From: JBBQKG01 sp038326655
GTDB lineage: Bacteria > Actinomycetota > Thermoleophilia > Solirubrobacterales > JBBDJG01
NCBI GenBank assembly: GCA_038326655.1
Contig: JBBQKG010000017.1
Location: forward strand, 1 to 64,000
Reading direction: 5' to 3'
Length of the DNA stretch: 64,000 bases
Shown here: positions 1-10,311 of the stretch, in pieces
Numbering within the stretch: the first letter of the stretch is position 1
How the letters are laid out: each line of letters opens with the position of its first letter
Translations under genes and position numbers: made by a program
Notes under the pieces: model-generated
What the model was told of the DNA's origin: nothing
The model's input: only the letters and a program-made list of their open reading frames with translations
Databases searched by the model: none

Positions 1-96
1 TCGATGATCCTCAACATGGTGCTCGTGCACCTGATCGGGATGATGGGCTCACAGGTGTTCTGGGGAGCCAACCCAAGAGCGCCGATCGGGGGATAG
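1..96 (+). CDS. C-terminal end of an unidentified membrane protein (partial)
   Basis: Frame 1 is open from the window edge to a TAG at 94-96 and encodes 31 residues. They are mostly hydrophobic (MVLVHLIGMMGSQVFWG) followed by a short basic/proline tail, as at the end of a membrane protein whose last helix sits near the C-terminus. The product cannot be named from this fragment. It lies co-directionally upstream of the acyltransferase gene, with about 120 bases between them. Confidence 0.35.
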   Translation, partial: SMILNMVLVHLIGMMGSQVFWGANPRAPIGG

Positions 97-128
97 GTGC
101 GTCCCCGGGCGACGGGATAGGTGCGTCC
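91..128. repeat. Two 14-nt direct repeats upstream of the WS/DGAT gene
   Basis: GGATAGGTGCGTCC occurs at 91-104 and again at 115-128, 24 nt apart. The first copy overlaps the stop codon of the upstream partial gene. It may be a local tandem duplication or a paired regulator site; nothing else in the sequence decides this. Confidence 0.5.
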
Positions 129-218
129 GGAGCAGGGTCGGCCCGACCGGCGGATCGCTTGCTGATGCCGTGCCGCCGGTGGCGCGCGGCATGACGAGCG
201 CTTAGGCTTCTTCGCCGT

Positions 219-1655
219 ATGGCGCAGACGCACATGGAAAGGCTCAGCCCGGTCGACGTCTCTTTCCTCGACCAGGAGAAGAGCGGCTCGCACATGCACA
301 TCGGGGCCGCGATGATCTTCGAGGGGCCGCCGCCCTCGTACGAGGACCTGCTCGCCCACATCGAGTCGCGGCTTCACCTGGTGCCGCGCTACCGGCAGAA
401 GCTCGCCTATCCCCGTTTCCAGATGGGCCGGCCGATGTGGGTCGACGATCCCCGTTTCAACATCGAGTACCACGTCCGCCACACGGCACTGCCGGCGCCG
501 GGCAGCGTGGAGCAGCTGCGCCTGCTGACGGGCCGGTTGTTCTCGCAGCGGCTCGATCGCTCCAAGCCGCTCTGGGAGCTGTGGCTGGTGCAGGGGCTCG
601 AAGGCAATCGCTTCGCGCTGATCAACAAGACTCATCACGCGCTCGTGGACGGCGTCTCGGGCGTCGACATCACGACCGTGCTGTTCGACACGTCGCCGAC
701 CCCCACGCCGGTCGGTGGCGAGGGGTGGACGCCGAGCGTGGAGCCATCCGACGCGATGCTGGTCGCCGAGGGCGTGAAGGGCATCGCGACGTTTCCGGTC
801 CGCGCCGCAAGGCGGGCGCTGCACGCCGGTCGCCACCCGGGGGAGACGGCGTCTGAGCTGCGCGAAGCGGCGGAGGGCCTCGGCAGCGTCGCGTGGACCT
901 TTGCCAACCCGCCGCCGCGCACGCCGCTGAACGTGCCGATCGGCCCGCACCGCCGCGTGCTCTGGATGCGGTTCCCGCTGGCCAACCTGAAGGAGATCAA
1001 GAACGCCCTCGGCGGGACCGTGAACGATGTCTTCCTGGCGCTCGTCTCAGGTGCGCTCGCGCGCACGCTGAAGCGCCGCGGCGTTCGCACGGAGGGGCTC
1101 GAGCTGCGCGGGATCGTGCCGGTCTCGATCCGCGCGGATGCCCAGCGCGGCGCGCTCGGCAACCGGATCACCGCGATGCTCGGCCCGCTGCCGGTCTATG
1201 CCACCGACCCGGTCGAGCGGATGCGGATCGTGACCCGGGCGATGAAGGGGTTGAAGGAGTCGAAGCAGGCCGTGGGGGCGGAGACGCTCACGCGCCTGCA
1301 GGACTTCGCCCCCCCGACGATACTCGCGCAGGCCTCGCGGCTGAACTTCTCGACCCGCGCCTACAACCTGCTCGTCACGAACGTCCCCGGGCCGCAGTTC
1401 CCGTTGTACTTCATCGGGCGGCAACTGGAGGAGCTCGCGCCGGTTCCGTTCCTGGCTCCCGACCGCGCGCTGGCGATCGCGATCATGAGCTACAACGGCA
1501 GCGCGGACATCGGGCTGATCGGCGACTACGACGCGATGTACGACCTCGACGAGTTCGGCGACGACATCGGCGAGTCTTTGAGCGAGCTGCTCGAGGCGGC
1601 GCGGGCCGCGGCGCCGCAGAAGCGGGCGACCACACCGGTCAAGAGCAGCAGTTAG
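219..1655 (+). CDS. WS/DGAT-family wax ester synthase / diacylglycerol acyltransferase
   Basis: The 478-residue protein has the family's catalytic HHxxxDG motif at residues 139-145 (HHALVDG) in an N-terminal condensation-like domain. The C-terminal half contains the usual NVPGP motif (in TNVPGPQFPLYF). Members transfer acyl groups from acyl-CoA to long-chain alcohols or diacylglycerol, making storage wax esters or triacylglycerol at the membrane. Length matches the family (about 450-480). A TAGGCT hexamer at 203-208 lies 10 nt before the ATG, so the leader may be only a few bases. The next gene, zwf, could supply NADPH for lipid synthesis, but that link is inference. Confidence 0.9.
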   Translation: MAQTHMERLSPVDVSFLDQEKSGSHMHIGAAMIFEGPPPSYEDLLAHIESRLHLVPRYRQKLAYPRFQMGRPMWVDDPRFNIEYHVRHTALPAPGSVEQLRLLTGRLFSQRLDRSKPLWELWLVQGLEGNRFALINKTHHALVDGVSGVDITTVLFDTSPTPTPVGGEGWTPSVEPSDAMLVAEGVKGIATFPVRAARRALHAGRHPGETASELREAAEGLGSVAWTFANPPPRTPLNVPIGPHRRVLWMRFPLANLKEIKNALGGTVNDVFLALVSGALARTLKRRGVRTEGLELRGIVPVSIRADAQRGALGNRITAMLGPLPVYATDPVERMRIVTRAMKGLKESKQAVGAETLTRLQDFAPPTILAQASRLNFSTRAYNLLVTNVPGPQFPLYFIGRQLEELAPVPFLAPDRALAIAIMSYNGSADIGLIGDYDAMYDLDEFGDDIGESLSELLEAARAAAPQKRATTPVKSSS

Positions 1656-1680
1656 CTCAGCTCGCTAGGGTGGCACTCTC

Positions 1681-3222
<1,542 letters not shown>

Positions 3223-3230
3223 GGAGACGG

Positions 3231-4292
3231 GTGGCGGGCTTCAGACATGTCGCCTGGACGGCCCAGGGCACCACCCCGGCGGAGATCGAGGCGGCCCTGC
3301 GGAAGCTGCTCGTAGAGGGCCAGATGCGCTACGCCGGGCATGCGCCGGCGCGCGCGCTCAACATGGTGTGCGTCGCGGACCGGCGGTCGAGCGACGAGGT
3401 CGCTGAGCGCCTGCGCGGCGCTGGCCGCTATCTCGCTTCCCGCACGATCGTGTGCGCGGTCGAGCCAGGTCGCGCCACGATCGATGCGACCGCGATCATC
3501 AGCGCCGGCGAGTCCGACGACCGCGACCCGACTCCGCTTCGCGAGACCGTGATCCTCGAGCTCGGCGACCAGCACGTGCCGCGGCTGGAGGCGATCGTCG
3601 ATCCGCTGGTCGTGACGGACCTGCCCACGGTGGTGTGGTCCCCGCACGGACATCGCGACGCCGTCACCGCGCTCCTGCCCCTGGCGCAGGTCGTGCTGCT
3701 CGACTCGGTGGAGGAACACGACCTCGAAGAAGGCCTGCACCATGCCTGCGAGGTGCTCAAGTCCGCCTACGTCGTCGATCTGGCGTGGCTGCGATCGACC
3801 CCCTGGCGCGAGCGGGTCGCCGCCACCTTCGACCCTGCCGACCTGCGCCCCGAGCTGCACATGATCAGCACGGTGGCCGTTCGTCACGACCCCGAGTCCG
3901 CGGTCGCGGGCCTCCTCCTGGTCGGGTGGCTGGGCTCGCGGCTGAACTGGGCGCTCACGCCGTTGCGAGCTCGGAACGGCGCGCTCGCAGGCATCGGGCG
4001 CGCTCAGGCCGGGGAGGTGAAGATCGCGCTCGAGCCGGTGACCCAGAACGTGCGCGGGCTGAGCGGGCTCACGCTCGAGACCTCGAGCGGCAGGCGCCTG
4101 ACCCTCGACCGCGGGCCGGGGGGCCTACGCGCGCACTACCGGAACGCTCGGGGGGACGAGCGCACCTGGACCGTGCTGGGCGCTTCCCGCGGCGAAGGCG
4201 GCATCCTGGGCGAGGGCATCCGCCAGGCGCTGCTGCGCGACCCTACCTACGGTCCCGCCGCGACGGCGGCGATGAACCTCGTCGGTCCCTAG
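3231..4292 (+). CDS. opcA: OpcA-like glucose-6-phosphate dehydrogenase assembly protein
   Basis: The 353-residue protein has the OpcA/glucose-6-phosphate dehydrogenase subunit pattern, including LNMVCVADRR near the N-terminus, LPTVVWSPHGH in the middle and LLVGWLGSRLNWAL in the C-terminal half. OpcA proteins in actinobacteria and cyanobacteria are needed for assembly or redox activation of Zwf. Start GTG 3231 sits 8 nt after the zwf stop, with GAGGAG overlapping that stop as ribosome site, so zwf and opcA form an operon. The stop shares a 4-nt CTAG with the convergent rhodanese gene. Confidence 0.88.
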   Translation: MAGFRHVAWTAQGTTPAEIEAALRKLLVEGQMRYAGHAPARALNMVCVADRRSSDEVAERLRGAGRYLASRTIVCAVEPGRATIDATAIISAGESDDRDPTPLRETVILELGDQHVPRLEAIVDPLVVTDLPTVVWSPHGHRDAVTALLPLAQVVLLDSVEEHDLEEGLHHACEVLKSAYVVDLAWLRSTPWRERVAATFDPADLRPELHMISTVAVRHDPESAVAGLLLVGWLGSRLNWALTPLRARNGALAGIGRAQAGEVKIALEPVTQNVRGLSGLTLETSSGRRLTLDRGPGGLRAHYRNARGDERTWTVLGASRGEGGILGEGIRQALLRDPTYGPAATAAMNLVGP

Positions 4293-4687
4293 CGCAGGAT
4301 CACCGGAAGGCCGGCCGCTCGCCAGGCCTGAAAGCCGCCTTCGACGTCGGTCGCGTCGAGATCGAATCGCTTGAGCGTCGCTGCGGCGAGGCTCGACTGG
4401 TAGCCCTCGTCACACATCAGGATCACGCGCCGATCGCGCCGGGCCAGCGCGGGGTCGCGATCGCCCGAGGCCGGGTCGAGACGCCATTCGAGCACGTTGC
4501 GCGCGACCACGTGCGCGCCCGGCACTTCCCCATCCCGGCCCCGCTGCGACTCCGACCTGATGTCGATCAGCAGCGCTCCGTCCTCGGCGGCCGCCTGAGC
4601 CTTGGCGGGTGACACGCGATCGAGCCCACGGCGGGCTTCCTCCAGCAGGTCTTCGACACCGACCCGATCGACCCCAGAGCCGCTCAA
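4289..4687 (-). CDS. Rhodanese-domain protein
   Basis: A single rhodanese domain of 132 residues. LIDIRSESQR marks the early strand-loop, MCDEGYQSS the active-site loop with catalytic Cys92, and GGFQAW the closing motif. Such proteins carry a persulfide on the cysteine and move sulfane sulfur. The start TTG overlaps the stop of the upstream sulfotransferase in a TTGA, so the two are translationally coupled. Coupling of a sulfane-sulfur carrier to a sulfotransferase points to a shared sulfur-related role, which is inference. Confidence 0.85.
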   Translation of the reverse strand: MSGSGVDRVGVEDLLEEARRGLDRVSPAKAQAAAEDGALLIDIRSESQRGRDGEVPGAHVVARNVLEWRLDPASGDRDPALARRDRRVILMCDEGYQSSLAAATLKRFDLDATDVEGGFQAWRAAGLPVILR

Positions 4688-5421
4688 ACTCGCTGTTCCT
4701 CCGCGCGGTACCGGGCGACCCAGTCCTCGGTGAGGTGATCGGCCTGGCGGTCGAGCGTTGGCGCCGGCACGGTGAAGGCCGGAGGCAGGTCGATCTCGAG
4801 AAAGCGCATCACCTGGACGACCGTGCCCTCGATGTCCGCGACCAGGTCCTCGTATACGACCCGCAACACCGGCGCGCGGGACTCGGCCAGGTAGCGTTCC
4901 CACGCAACCTCCTCACGCTCGATCCACTCGATCAGCGAAGCGATCTCGGCGGCGCTGTAGACGGCCTGCGTCGCGGTCGCCTCCTGCAGCGAGCTCCACC
5001 TCTCCGTTTGCGTCGCGCGCGCGAACGACACGGCCTGCCGCACGTGATCGGCCCGCGTGATGTACACGTGATGTAGGTTCGGGAACAGCTCGCTCACGTC
5101 CCCGCCGGGGAAAGAGTCGAACAGCTGGTGGTAGTGCGCCTTGACGCCGAAGACGCCGTTCGGGCTCGTCTTCTTCGCGATCAGCGCTTCGACGTACTGC
5201 TCGAACGTGGTTACACGCCAGGCGCGCCGGAACTCGTCCATCTGATTTGCGTCGAAGTACTCGCTCGGCGCGCCGGCGAGCTCGGTGTTCGCCAGCACGT
5301 CACACAGGAGAGAGCTCCCCGAGCGCGGCAGCGAGCACACGACGAATGACAAAGCCGGCGGCGGTGACCCCTCGAACTCGTGGTCGAACTTGTGGTGGAA
5401 GTACACGTCGAGCGTGAACAT
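4684..5421 (-). CDS. Stf0-family sulfotransferase
   Basis: The 245-residue protein carries the PAPS 5'-phosphosulfate loop near the N-terminus (LPRSGSSLL, residues 31-39) and SEYFD shortly after, as in Stf0 (trehalose 2-sulfotransferase type) enzymes. These transfer sulfate from PAPS to a sugar hydroxyl. ATG 5421 gives the expected N-terminus ahead of the loop; the longer open frame upstream is not family-like. It is divergent from the radical SAM-aminotransferase fusion, whose start is 52 nt away, and coupled to the rhodanese gene. The acceptor is unknown. Co-regulation with the fusion suggests a surface sugar or lipid headgroup. Confidence 0.85.
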   Translation of the reverse strand: MFTLDVYFHHKFDHEFEGSPPPALSFVVCSLPRSGSSLLCDVLANTELAGAPSEYFDANQMDEFRRAWRVTTFEQYVEALIAKKTSPNGVFGVKAHYHQLFDSFPGGDVSELFPNLHHVYITRADHVRQAVSFARATQTERWSSLQEATATQAVYSAAEIASLIEWIEREEVAWERYLAESRAPVLRVVYEDLVADIEGTVVQVMRFLEIDLPPAFTVPAPTLDRQADHLTEDWVARYRAEEQRV

Positions 5422-5438
5422 AGTGAACCCATCGATGC

Positions 5439-5467
5439 TTGACACCTTGCAGGGCGATGGGTACCTT
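5439..5467 (+). promoter_or_regulatory. Sigma70-type promoter of the fusion gene
   Basis: A consensus -35 TTGACA (5439-5444), a 17-nt spacer and a -10 TACCTT (5462-5467) lie in the 52-nt gap between divergent starts. The expected transcription start, about 7 nt after the -10, coincides with GTG 5474. The transcript would therefore be leaderless. Confidence 0.7.
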
Positions 5468-5473
5468 GGCCGC

Positions 5474-8400
5474 GTGGGAGGACAGAAGCTTCGCGCGGCG
5501 CCGGCGCGCGGCCCGGACGGCGCAAACGGCGCGTCGTGCGTGCGAGAAACACCCAGGATCAGCTGGCCCGAGCGGGAGCAGATCGCTGCGCGCAACCGCG
5601 CGCTCCTCGACCGCGAGCTGCGCGAGAAGCGCCTCGTCTTCGAGTCGCGCCCATACGAGGCCCACGTGCAGTTCAGCAACTTCTGCAACATGAGCTGCGT
5701 CATGTGCCTGGACGGGAACAACCCGCCGCTGAAGAAGATCTCGCCGGTCGTGCTGAAGCGCCTTCGCGAGGAGATCGCGCCCGACCTCTGTGTGATCACC
5801 CCGCACGACGGCAGCGAGCCCACGACCGTGACGTGGGACGAGACGCTGGCGCTCGTGAACGACTACAGCGTGCTGCTGTGGCTCACCACGAACGGGCAAC
5901 TCTTCGACGAGGAGAAGTTTCACCAGGTGAAGGACCACGTCGAGATGATCATCTTCTCGGTCGACAGTCACATCCCGGAGCTGTTCGAGAAGATCCGCCC
6001 CGGCGGGAAGGCGGCGATCGTCTACGAGAACCTCGAGACGACCGCGCGCCTGTGCGAGGAGCACGGAATCGAGTTCGTCGTGAACGTCGTGTTCATGACG
6101 CCGAACGCGCCGCTCATGCCGGACATGGTGGCCTGGTGCGCCGACCGCGGCGTGCAGGTCATCAACATCTTCCAGATGATCGACGTCAACCGGCACAGCT
6201 GGAACCTGGACGCGACCATGCACTTCTCGGCCGAGTACCTGGACTGGATCAAGCATCAGTGCGTGGCGGTCGCCGAGCAGCGCCGGATGCGGCTCGGCTG
6301 GTACCTGTCGGACCACCAGTGGTTCGACTTCACCGATCCGGAGACGGCCGTGCCGCCGCGCGAGACCAGGCTCGTGAACGACCGCCGCGACTGGGCGATG
6401 CGGTTTCGCCATCCGGGTTTCTGCAAGTACGCCTACGACCGCTTCCGGCTCCGGGCGGATGGATACATCTCTCCCTGCGGGCTCGACTGCGACGGCGAGC
6501 TCGAGTGGGGGAACCTGGCGAAGCAGCCGTTCGAGGAGCTGTGGAACGGCCCGGCCGCGCAGGACCTGCGGCGCGGCCACTACACCTGGGACTACGCGAG
6601 CATCTGCAAGAGCTGCCGGTACGTCGACCTCGTGCCGGCACAGGAAGCGCTCGGCGTCTTCTACCGCTATCTGGAGGAGGTGGGAGAGCGGCTCGAGACG
6701 CTCGCGCCGGCGCTGGCGGTCACCGCCCCGGAGCACATGACGCGCTCGGAGGCGGCCCCGCCGATCATCGTGCGCGGCCCGGACCGAGAGCTCGCCTACC
6801 AGCTCGTGATGTCGCCCGGCGGCGAGCCGGAGGACATGCAGGTGGTGGAGCTGGACCAGGCCGAAGCGTGCGATGGCGCGGTCGAGCTGCGCATCCCCGA
6901 GGCGACTTGGGAAGGCCTCGAGACCAACATCGGATACTGGTGGGCGCTGGTCGCAACGGACGGTGGCACCCCGGTCGCACGCGCGCCGGAGATGCGGTGC
7001 GTGATCCGCCACGAGCCAATCGCGCGGATCGAGAACAGCAACCTCAACTATCCCGACGAGGGTCACTTCGCGCCGGTCTACCTGGGCGGCGACCGACAGG
7101 TGGGATGGAACGACCGGGGCGCGCTTCCGCACCGGCCGCCGCTTCGCAAGAGCTCCGCTGCGCTCGTGCCCGGCAAGCGGTTCGCAAGCCGCCGCAGGCT
7201 GCCCGCCGACACGCCGGCCGTCGGGATGACGCACGGCGCCTACCGCGAGATGGTCGGGCACGTCCGGGCCGTGATCGCCGGCGCTGTGCCCGAAGGATCG
7301 AAGGTGCTGGTCGCGACCAAGGGCGACCCCTCGCTGCTGGAGGTCGAGGGCCGCGACCTGCGCCACTTCCCCGGAGACGAGCACGGCGGATACGTGGGAC
7401 ATCACCCGCCGGACGACGGGTGGGCGATCGAGCAGCTCGACAAGGCGCGCGCTGCGGGCGCGCAGTTCCTGGTGATCCCGGCCTCGATGCGCTGGTGGCT
7501 CGATCACTATCGCGACTTTGCGGAGCGCCTTCGCAGCACGCGGGAGCCGATCCACGACGATCGCGAGCGCTGCACGATCTTCGACCTCCGGCCGCCAAGC
7601 GTGACCGAGCGCTTCCCGGTGGACGCGGCGGAGGTGGCCGCGCTCGCCGACGAGGTGCTCGGGTACTCCGGACACCACCGGATGGCCTTCCGCCACCTCT
7701 ATGGCGGCGACGACCCGTTCCCGCGGTTCGCGCGCGACGCAGCCGGCTACGACCTGGTCGACCTCGAGGGGCGGCGGTTCGTCGACTGGGTGAATGGCGG
7801 CGGCCCGGTGATCCTCGGCTACCGGCATCCGGCGGTCACGGACGCGATCACGGCCCAGCTGCCCGTGGGCCCGACGCTCACGCTCACCCATCCGATCGAG
7901 GTCGAGGTCGCCGCTCTGCTCACCGAGATGATCCCGAGCGCCGAGATGGTCGCGTTCGGGAAGAACGGCTCCGACGCCCTCACGGCCGCAGTACGACTCG
8001 CGCGGGCCGCCACCGGCCGGGAGATGATCCTTCAGCATGGCGGCCACGGCTTCCACGACTGGTGCGTGGCGGCCCACGGCGTGCCGGGTGTGCCGAAGGC
8101 GCTCGGACCACTGGTGCGCTCGTTCCCGTACAACGACGTGAAGGCGCTCGAGAGGCTCTTCGAGGAGCACGCCGGCGAGGTCGCCGCGGTCGTCATGGAG
8201 CCCGTGAGCATCGAACTCCCCGAGCCGGGCTACCTCGAGGCGGTGCGCGAGCTCGCCCACGAGCACGGCGCCCTGCTCGTCTTCGACGAGGTCATCACAG
8301 CGTTCCGGCTCGGAACCGGCGGCGCCCAGGAGCGCTTCGGCACGATGCCCGACCTGACCTGTCTGGGCAAGGCGATGGCGAACGGGATGCCGCTCTCCGC

Positions 8401-9268
8401 GGTGGTCGGCAAGCGCGAGTACCTGGAGCGCTTGCCGGGCCTCGCCTACGGCATGACCTTCCGTGGCGAGACGCTCTCGCTGGCGGCCGCCGCCGCGGTG
8501 CTGCGCACGCTTCGCGACGTGCCAGTGGCCGAGCATCTCGCGTACATCGGGGAGCTGGTCCGTGCCGCCTTCGACCGGGCCTGCGCGGCCACCGGGGTGC
8601 AGGCGGCGCTGCTCGGGCCGCCTGCGCGCATGACGTTCGCGCTCGCCGACGACGCCACGGTCCAGCGCGAGAAGGTGTTCGTGCTGGAGTGCGCGCGCCG
8701 CGGGATCCTCACGAACGGGAACATCCTGCCGTCGCTCGCGCACGACGAAGACGCGGTGCGCCGTACAGAGGAGGCGTTCGGGCCGGCGCTCGAGCGTGTC
8801 AAGGCGTTGACCGGTCCGGCGGGTGAAGCGGTCGAAGAGGCGGTCCGGAGGGGATTCGAGCGGTGCCGGGTCTCAGCAGGGGAGCCCGGCGACCGGCGGG
8901 CAGGCTGCCTGGACACGGCCCGCGATGACGGCGACCAGCTCTTCCTGCGCGGCTGGCTGGTGACGGGAGGCGATCAGCCGTGCGTGGTGGAGGTGAGCGG
9001 TCCCGCGGGAGCATCGCGCGTGGCCGCGCGCGCGGTGCGGCCGGACCTCGCGGAAGCGTTCCCGGACGCACGGGATGCGCTGCACGCCGGCTTCGAGGTC
9101 ACGCTGCCCGCCGCCGAGTTCGTGGCAGGCGGCCGCTACGAATACGTGATCCGGGCACGGTGCGGCAACGACATCCTGTTCGAATGCCCGGTCGCGCAGG
9201 CGCCCGCGCGCAGCGCCCCGGAGCCCCGCCCGCCGTCGATCGGCGGCGACGGGACGCTCCTGCTCTAG
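5474..9268 (+). CDS. Radical SAM/SPASM - alpha/beta - class III aminotransferase fusion protein
   Basis: A 1264-residue multidomain protein. Residues ~60-400: radical SAM core with CxxxCxxC at Cys71/75/78 and a SPASM-like cysteine region (Cys317 onward, CxxC 378/381). Residues ~430-560: beta-rich segment of unknown family. Residues ~590-705: small alpha/beta domain (GSKVLVATKGD ... FLVIPASMRWWLDHY). Residues ~735-1105: PLP fold-type I class III aminotransferase related to glutamate-1-semialdehyde aminomutase, with PLP lysine Lys966 in LGKAMANG and FDEVITAFR before it. Residues ~1140-1245: second beta-rich domain. GTG 5474 is chosen from the promoter position. Such a protein could oxidise or rearrange a bound substrate and transaminate it, for example an amino-sugar; this is inference and no substrate is evident. 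A divergent sulfotransferase-rhodanese pair adjoins. Confidence 0.85.
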   Translation: MGGQKLRAAPARGPDGANGASCVRETPRISWPEREQIAARNRALLDRELREKRLVFESRPYEAHVQFSNFCNMSCVMCLDGNNPPLKKISPVVLKRLREEIAPDLCVITPHDGSEPTTVTWDETLALVNDYSVLLWLTTNGQLFDEEKFHQVKDHVEMIIFSVDSHIPELFEKIRPGGKAAIVYENLETTARLCEEHGIEFVVNVVFMTPNAPLMPDMVAWCADRGVQVINIFQMIDVNRHSWNLDATMHFSAEYLDWIKHQCVAVAEQRRMRLGWYLSDHQWFDFTDPETAVPPRETRLVNDRRDWAMRFRHPGFCKYAYDRFRLRADGYISPCGLDCDGELEWGNLAKQPFEELWNGPAAQDLRRGHYTWDYASICKSCRYVDLVPAQEALGVFYRYLEEVGERLETLAPALAVTAPEHMTRSEAAPPIIVRGPDRELAYQLVMSPGGEPEDMQVVELDQAEACDGAVELRIPEATWEGLETNIGYWWALVATDGGTPVARAPEMRCVIRHEPIARIENSNLNYPDEGHFAPVYLGGDRQVGWNDRGALPHRPPLRKSSAALVPGKRFASRRRLPADTPAVGMTHGAYREMVGHVRAVIAGAVPEGSKVLVATKGDPSLLEVEGRDLRHFPGDEHGGYVGHHPPDDGWAIEQLDKARAAGAQFLVIPASMRWWLDHYRDFAERLRSTREPIHDDRERCTIFDLRPPSVTERFPVDAAEVAALADEVLGYSGHHRMAFRHLYGGDDPFPRFARDAAGYDLVDLEGRRFVDWVNGGGPVILGYRHPAVTDAITAQLPVGPTLTLTHPIEVEVAALLTEMIPSAEMVAFGKNGSDALTAAVRLARAATGREMILQHGGHGFHDWCVAAHGVPGVPKALGPLVRSFPYNDVKALERLFEEHAGEVAAVVMEPVSIELPEPGYLEAVRELAHEHGALLVFDEVITAFRLGTGGAQERFGTMPDLTCLGKAMANGMPLSAVVGKREYLERLPGLAYGMTFRGETLSLAAAAAVLRTLRDVPVAEHLAYIGELVRAAFDRACAATGVQAALLGPPARMTFALADDATVQREKVFVLECARRGILTNGNILPSLAHDEDAVRRTEEAFGPALERVKALTGPAGEAVEEAVRRGFERCRVSAGEPGDRRAGCLDTARDDGDQLFLRGWLVTGGDQPCVVEVSGPAGASRVAARAVRPDLAEAFPDARDALHAGFEVTLPAAEFVAGGRYEYVIRARCGNDILFECPVAQAPARSAPEPRPPSIGGDGTLLL

Positions 9269-9737
9269 GACGTGCTGCGTTGTCTTTCCCCCTGGCTTCC
9301 GCTCACCGAGGGCGGGCTAAATCGGTCGCTGTAGAGCAGGTCGGCGGTGAATGGCCGCAGCTCGGCGTGCGCGGCGACGATCGCGCGTATGACGCCATCG
9401 TTCGCTTCACGTAGGGCGCCCTGCCACATGCCCACGTCACCCGGGGCTATGAGATGTCGCGGATCTGGCGGCGGAAGTCCTCCAGGACGCCGCTCTCCTC
9501 GTCGACCACGGCCTGGCTGCCCTCTGCGCAAGTCCAGTGACCCTCGACAAACATGACCTTCTGCATCGGGTCGTCGAGCGGCGCGTGCACGAGCACCGGC
9601 CGTCGTTGTTCCAGAAGCGCCTGCTCGGCGATCCGGGCCGAGCGGTTCGACGAGCGCACGGCAGAGAACGTGGCCGCGGCCAGGACCAGCGTTCCACCCG
9701 CAGTCGCCAGGGATGAGATCGTCGCCCAATCCGCCAC
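9265..9737 (-). pseudogene. Broken small membrane-anchored hypothetical gene
   Basis: From ATG 9737 the frame gives a good N-terminus with one hydrophobic segment (WATISSLATAGGTLVLAAAT) and runs to DFRRQIRDIS and a stop at 9447. The expected continuation (IAPGDVGMWQGALRE ... FTADLLYSD) is present immediately afterwards but in the neighbouring frame, consistent with one lost base near 9450. As I recall this actinobacterial family, the middle of the protein (tens of residues) is also missing and the normal C-terminus is replaced by sequence running into the fusion gene's stop (shared CTAG). Internal deletion plus frameshift argue for real decay rather than a single sequencing error. Confidence 0.6.
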
Positions 9738-10209
9738 GGACTTGAAACCAACTCAACGACGCTCGAAAGGACTGCGGGGTCAGCTCACGCCGGTGGCGAA
9801 GGCCTTCGCTGGCCGCGGACGCGCCGAGCGCCGCCATGATCGGGGCCGTGTCGAAGTAGCTCCGACACCTCGAGGGCATCCCGTCGGACAGGTTCCATGC
9901 GTGTGCGAAGGGCACCTCGTATTGCTCACCGGTGGCCCGCGCACGCCCACGCAGCCGCCCCAGCACCACGATCAGGTCACCCGCGTCTATGAAGTCATCC
10001 GGGTCGGCCCACTGGCCGTCGACGTGATCCCGAAAGATGGTCGCGAGTACCTCCACGCCGTCCGGGCCGTGGTGCATCCCGCCCCAAGGGACCGTATCCG
10101 GCATGATCAACTCGAAGTCATGCGTGACGTCCTTCGCGAGCTCGTCCACGTCCCACCGCGACATGGCCTCGTAGATCCGCTGGAGCGCTTGGACCTCGAA
10201 TTCAGGCAT
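9265..10209 (-). CDS. SnoaL-like (NTF2-fold) protein with abnormal C-terminal read-through
   Basis: Residues 1-130 form a SnoaL/NTF2-like domain (LQRIYEAMSRWDVDEL ... FELIMPD ... DAGDLIVVLGRLRGR ... FAHAWNLSDG). These are small cone-shaped domains used as polyketide cyclases, isomerases or binding proteins. Family members normally end near residue 130. Here the frame has no stop, runs out of frame through the first half of the next gene, then joins that gene's shifted 3' part, giving 314 residues. The N-terminal domain looks functional; the extension looks accidental. Function is not predictable. Confidence 0.55.
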   Translation of the reverse strand: MPEFEVQALQRIYEAMSRWDVDELAKDVTHDFELIMPDTVPWGGMHHGPDGVEVLATIFRDHVDGQWADPDDFIDAGDLIVVLGRLRGRARATGEQYEVPFAHAWNLSDGMPSRCRSYFDTAPIMAALGASAASEGLRHRRELTPQSFRASLSWFQVRGGLGDDLIPGDCGWNAGPGRGHVLCRALVEPLGPDRRAGASGTTTAGARARAARRPDAEGHVCRGSLDLRRGQPGRGRRGERRPGGLPPPDPRHLIAPGDVGMWQGALREANDGVIRAIVAAHAELRPFTADLLYSDRFSPPSVSGSQGERQRSTS

Positions 10210-10311
10210 CGAGCCATCTACATAGCACGTAGCGCTCGGCTAGTTTCGTACGACTCCACGCTGACCGACGCTCACACCCTTGTCGTCGCTCGGCCGAGTC
10301 GGGCGCTCGGC

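Noticed and set aside
5300..8743. A very long open frame on the minus strand opposite the fusion gene
   Set aside because: It has no recognisable domain and is rich in His/Arg/Leu/Val as expected for antisense of GC-rich coding DNA. The plus strand carries clear motifs and a promoter.
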